Shown piece by piece: positions 62,986 through 64,000 of a stretch of 64,000 nt of DNA (the first letter of the stretch is position 1; each line of letters starts with the position of its first letter). Below the pieces are notes generated by a model. The model had not been told where the DNA came from, did not search any database, and saw nothing but the letters and a program-made list of their open reading frames with translations. The stretch covers positions 1 through 64,000 of the forward strand of contig JADJYH010000008.1 of assembly GCA_016719855.1 (NCBI GenBank), read 5' to 3'. The stretch comes from Saprospiraceae bacterium (GTDB taxonomy: Bacteria; Bacteroidota; Bacteroidia; Chitinophagales; Saprospiraceae). Made by a program: the position numbers and the translations under genes.

Positions 62986-64000
62986 ATGAACAAAAAACTC
63001 GAACTACTCGACCAAAAAATAGCCAAAGCGAAGCTCGGCGGTGGCAAAAAACGCATTGCTGCACAACACCACAAAGGCAAGCTGACTGCCCGTGAGCGGG
63101 TGCATTTCTTGCTCGACGAGGGGTCTTTTGAGGAAATCGGCATGTTGGTCACCCACCGCTGCGACGACTTTGGGATGCAGGAGCAAATCGTGCTCGGCGA
63201 CGGCGTGGTCACGGGCTACGGCACCATACATGGGCGGTTGGTGTACGTGTTTGCGCAGGATTTCACCGTGTTCGGTGGCTCGCTCTCCGAGACCCACGCC
63301 GAAAAGATTTGCAAAATAATGGACTTGGCCATGAAGAACGGCGCTCCCGTCATTGGTCTGAACGACTCTGGCGGGGCACGAATTCAAGAGGGCGTGAACT
63401 CATTGGGCGGCTACGCCGATATTTTCTACCGCAACGTGCGCAGCAGCGGCGTCATCCCGCAGATTTCGGCCATCATGGGGCCGTGCGCTGGCGGGGCCGT
63501 CTATTCCCCAGCCATGACCGATTTCACGGTGATGGTTGAAAACACGAGCTATATGTTCGTCACCGGCCCCAACGTGGTGAAGACTGTGACCAACGAGGAA
63601 GTGACCGCCGAGGAATTGGGCGGGGCGCACACCCACGCCACCAAGTCCGGCGTGACGCACCTCACCGCCGTGAACGAACTCGATTGCATCGAAAAAATAA
63701 AGCGGCTGCTGTCGTACATCCCACAGAATTGCGAAGAAAAAACGCCCCGCCTACCCTACCCACTCGGCGAGGAACTGCGCCCTCAGCTCACCGACATCAT
63801 CCCCGAAAACGCCCACCAGCCTTACGATATGCGGGAGGTCATAACCGGCATTGCGGATGAAGACAGCTTTTTTGAAATCCATGAGGAATGGGCGGAGAAC
63901 ATCGTCGTCGGCTTCGCAAGGCTGGCGGGGCGCAGCATTGGCATCGTGGGCAACCAGCCCATCAGCCTGGCCGGCGTGCTCGACGTGAATTCCAGCCGCA
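62986..64000 (+). CDS. Acyl-CoA (propionyl-CoA) carboxylase beta subunit, partial
   Basis: 338 codons run off the window end without a stop. The product is the carboxyltransferase beta subunit: KLTARERVHFLLDEGSFEEI, the first-half VFGGSLSETHAEKICKIMDL, NDSGGARIQEGVNSLGGYAD and MGPCAGGAVYSPAMTDFTVM (acyl-CoA oxyanion region), then the second half with QPYDMREVITGIADEDSFFE and ISLAGVLDVNSSR. It passes carboxybiotin to propionyl- or acetyl-CoA type acyl-CoAs. The family's full length is about 510-550 residues. The biotin subunit is not in the window. Confidence 0.93.
   Translation, partial: MNKKLELLDQKIAKAKLGGGKKRIAAQHHKGKLTARERVHFLLDEGSFEEIGMLVTHRCDDFGMQEQIVLGDGVVTGYGTIHGRLVYVFAQDFTVFGGSLSETHAEKICKIMDLAMKNGAPVIGLNDSGGARIQEGVNSLGGYADIFYRNVRSSGVIPQISAIMGPCAGGAVYSPAMTDFTVMVENTSYMFVTGPNVVKTVTNEEVTAEELGGAHTHATKSGVTHLTAVNELDCIEKIKRLLSYIPQNCEEKTPRLPYPLGEELRPQLTDIIPENAHQPYDMREVITGIADEDSFFEIHEEWAENIVVGFARLAGRSIGIVGNQPISLAGVLDVNSSR

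Overview
The window reads as a GC-moderate to GC-rich Bacteroidota chromosome, most likely a gliding member of Saprospiria or a near relative (inference). The support is a gliding lipoprotein (GldH), type IX secretion (T9SS) sorting domains on a subtilase and on a broken choice-of-anchor L/PKD protein, a TonB-dependent receptor end, many Bacteroidota-typical families (DUF5686, DUF3109, DUF4833, OmpA with PD40 repeats) and promoter-like TTTG/TAnnTTTG elements. I recognised no rRNA, tRNA, CRISPR array, complete insertion sequence or prophage.

Layout. 0-5 kb: receptor tail, TraB/GumN protein, VanX-type dipeptidase, Crp/Fnr regulator, DUF1697, GNAT, DUF1080 and DUF1801 genes. 4.5-9 kb: a tight minus-strand series of small VOC, SRPBCC and DUF1801 proteins, including a VOC-VOC-SRPBCC fusion, ends in a VOC gene interrupted by 24 consecutive G. 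A GlxA-type AraC regulator diverges from it. 9-14 kb is the damaged, accessory part: a frameshifted drug/metabolite transporter, a shattered choice-of-anchor L gene, an unrecognised remnant and an AT-rich stretch with a broken foreign-looking gene. 14-25 kb: T9SS subtilase, LptF/G permease, Tgt (zinc cysteines replaced by serine), PIN toxin-antitoxin pair, OsmC, an HD-PycTM protein, DUF4833, CDP-alcohol transferase and DUF5686. 25-33 kb: class III aminotransferase, zinc protease, MFS transporter, alpha/beta hydrolase, fused 2-oxoacid dehydrogenase E1 and enoyl-CoA hydratase. 33-45 kb: TPR, OmpA, beta-barrel, DUF3109, citrate synthase of mitochondrial-like type, PpiD and a membrane cytochrome c multidomain protein. 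45-50 kb: signal-peptide protein, two beta-barrels and a vanadium-haloperoxidase/PAP2 lipoprotein. 50-64 kb: VWA lipoprotein, class IV aminotransferase, gldH, alkB, HD hydrolase, tail-specific protease, lipoprotein, glutamate-cysteine ligase-like CBS protein, membrane papain-like protease, bifunctional nuclease and the start of an acyl-CoA carboxylase beta subunit.

Two features run across the window. First, about eighteen loci, many of them housekeeping, carry one or a few single-base shifts. Where the repair can be read it is usually one base missing from a short homopolymer, which points to consensus-sequence error more than to gene decay, except in 9-14 kb. Second, several intergenic gaps hold degenerate short-unit tandem repeats arranged as facing inverted arms around or beside gene ends. 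Each locus has its own unit, although GATTTACGATT and GGATTTGAGG recur at distant loci. I do not recognise this as a named repeat class.
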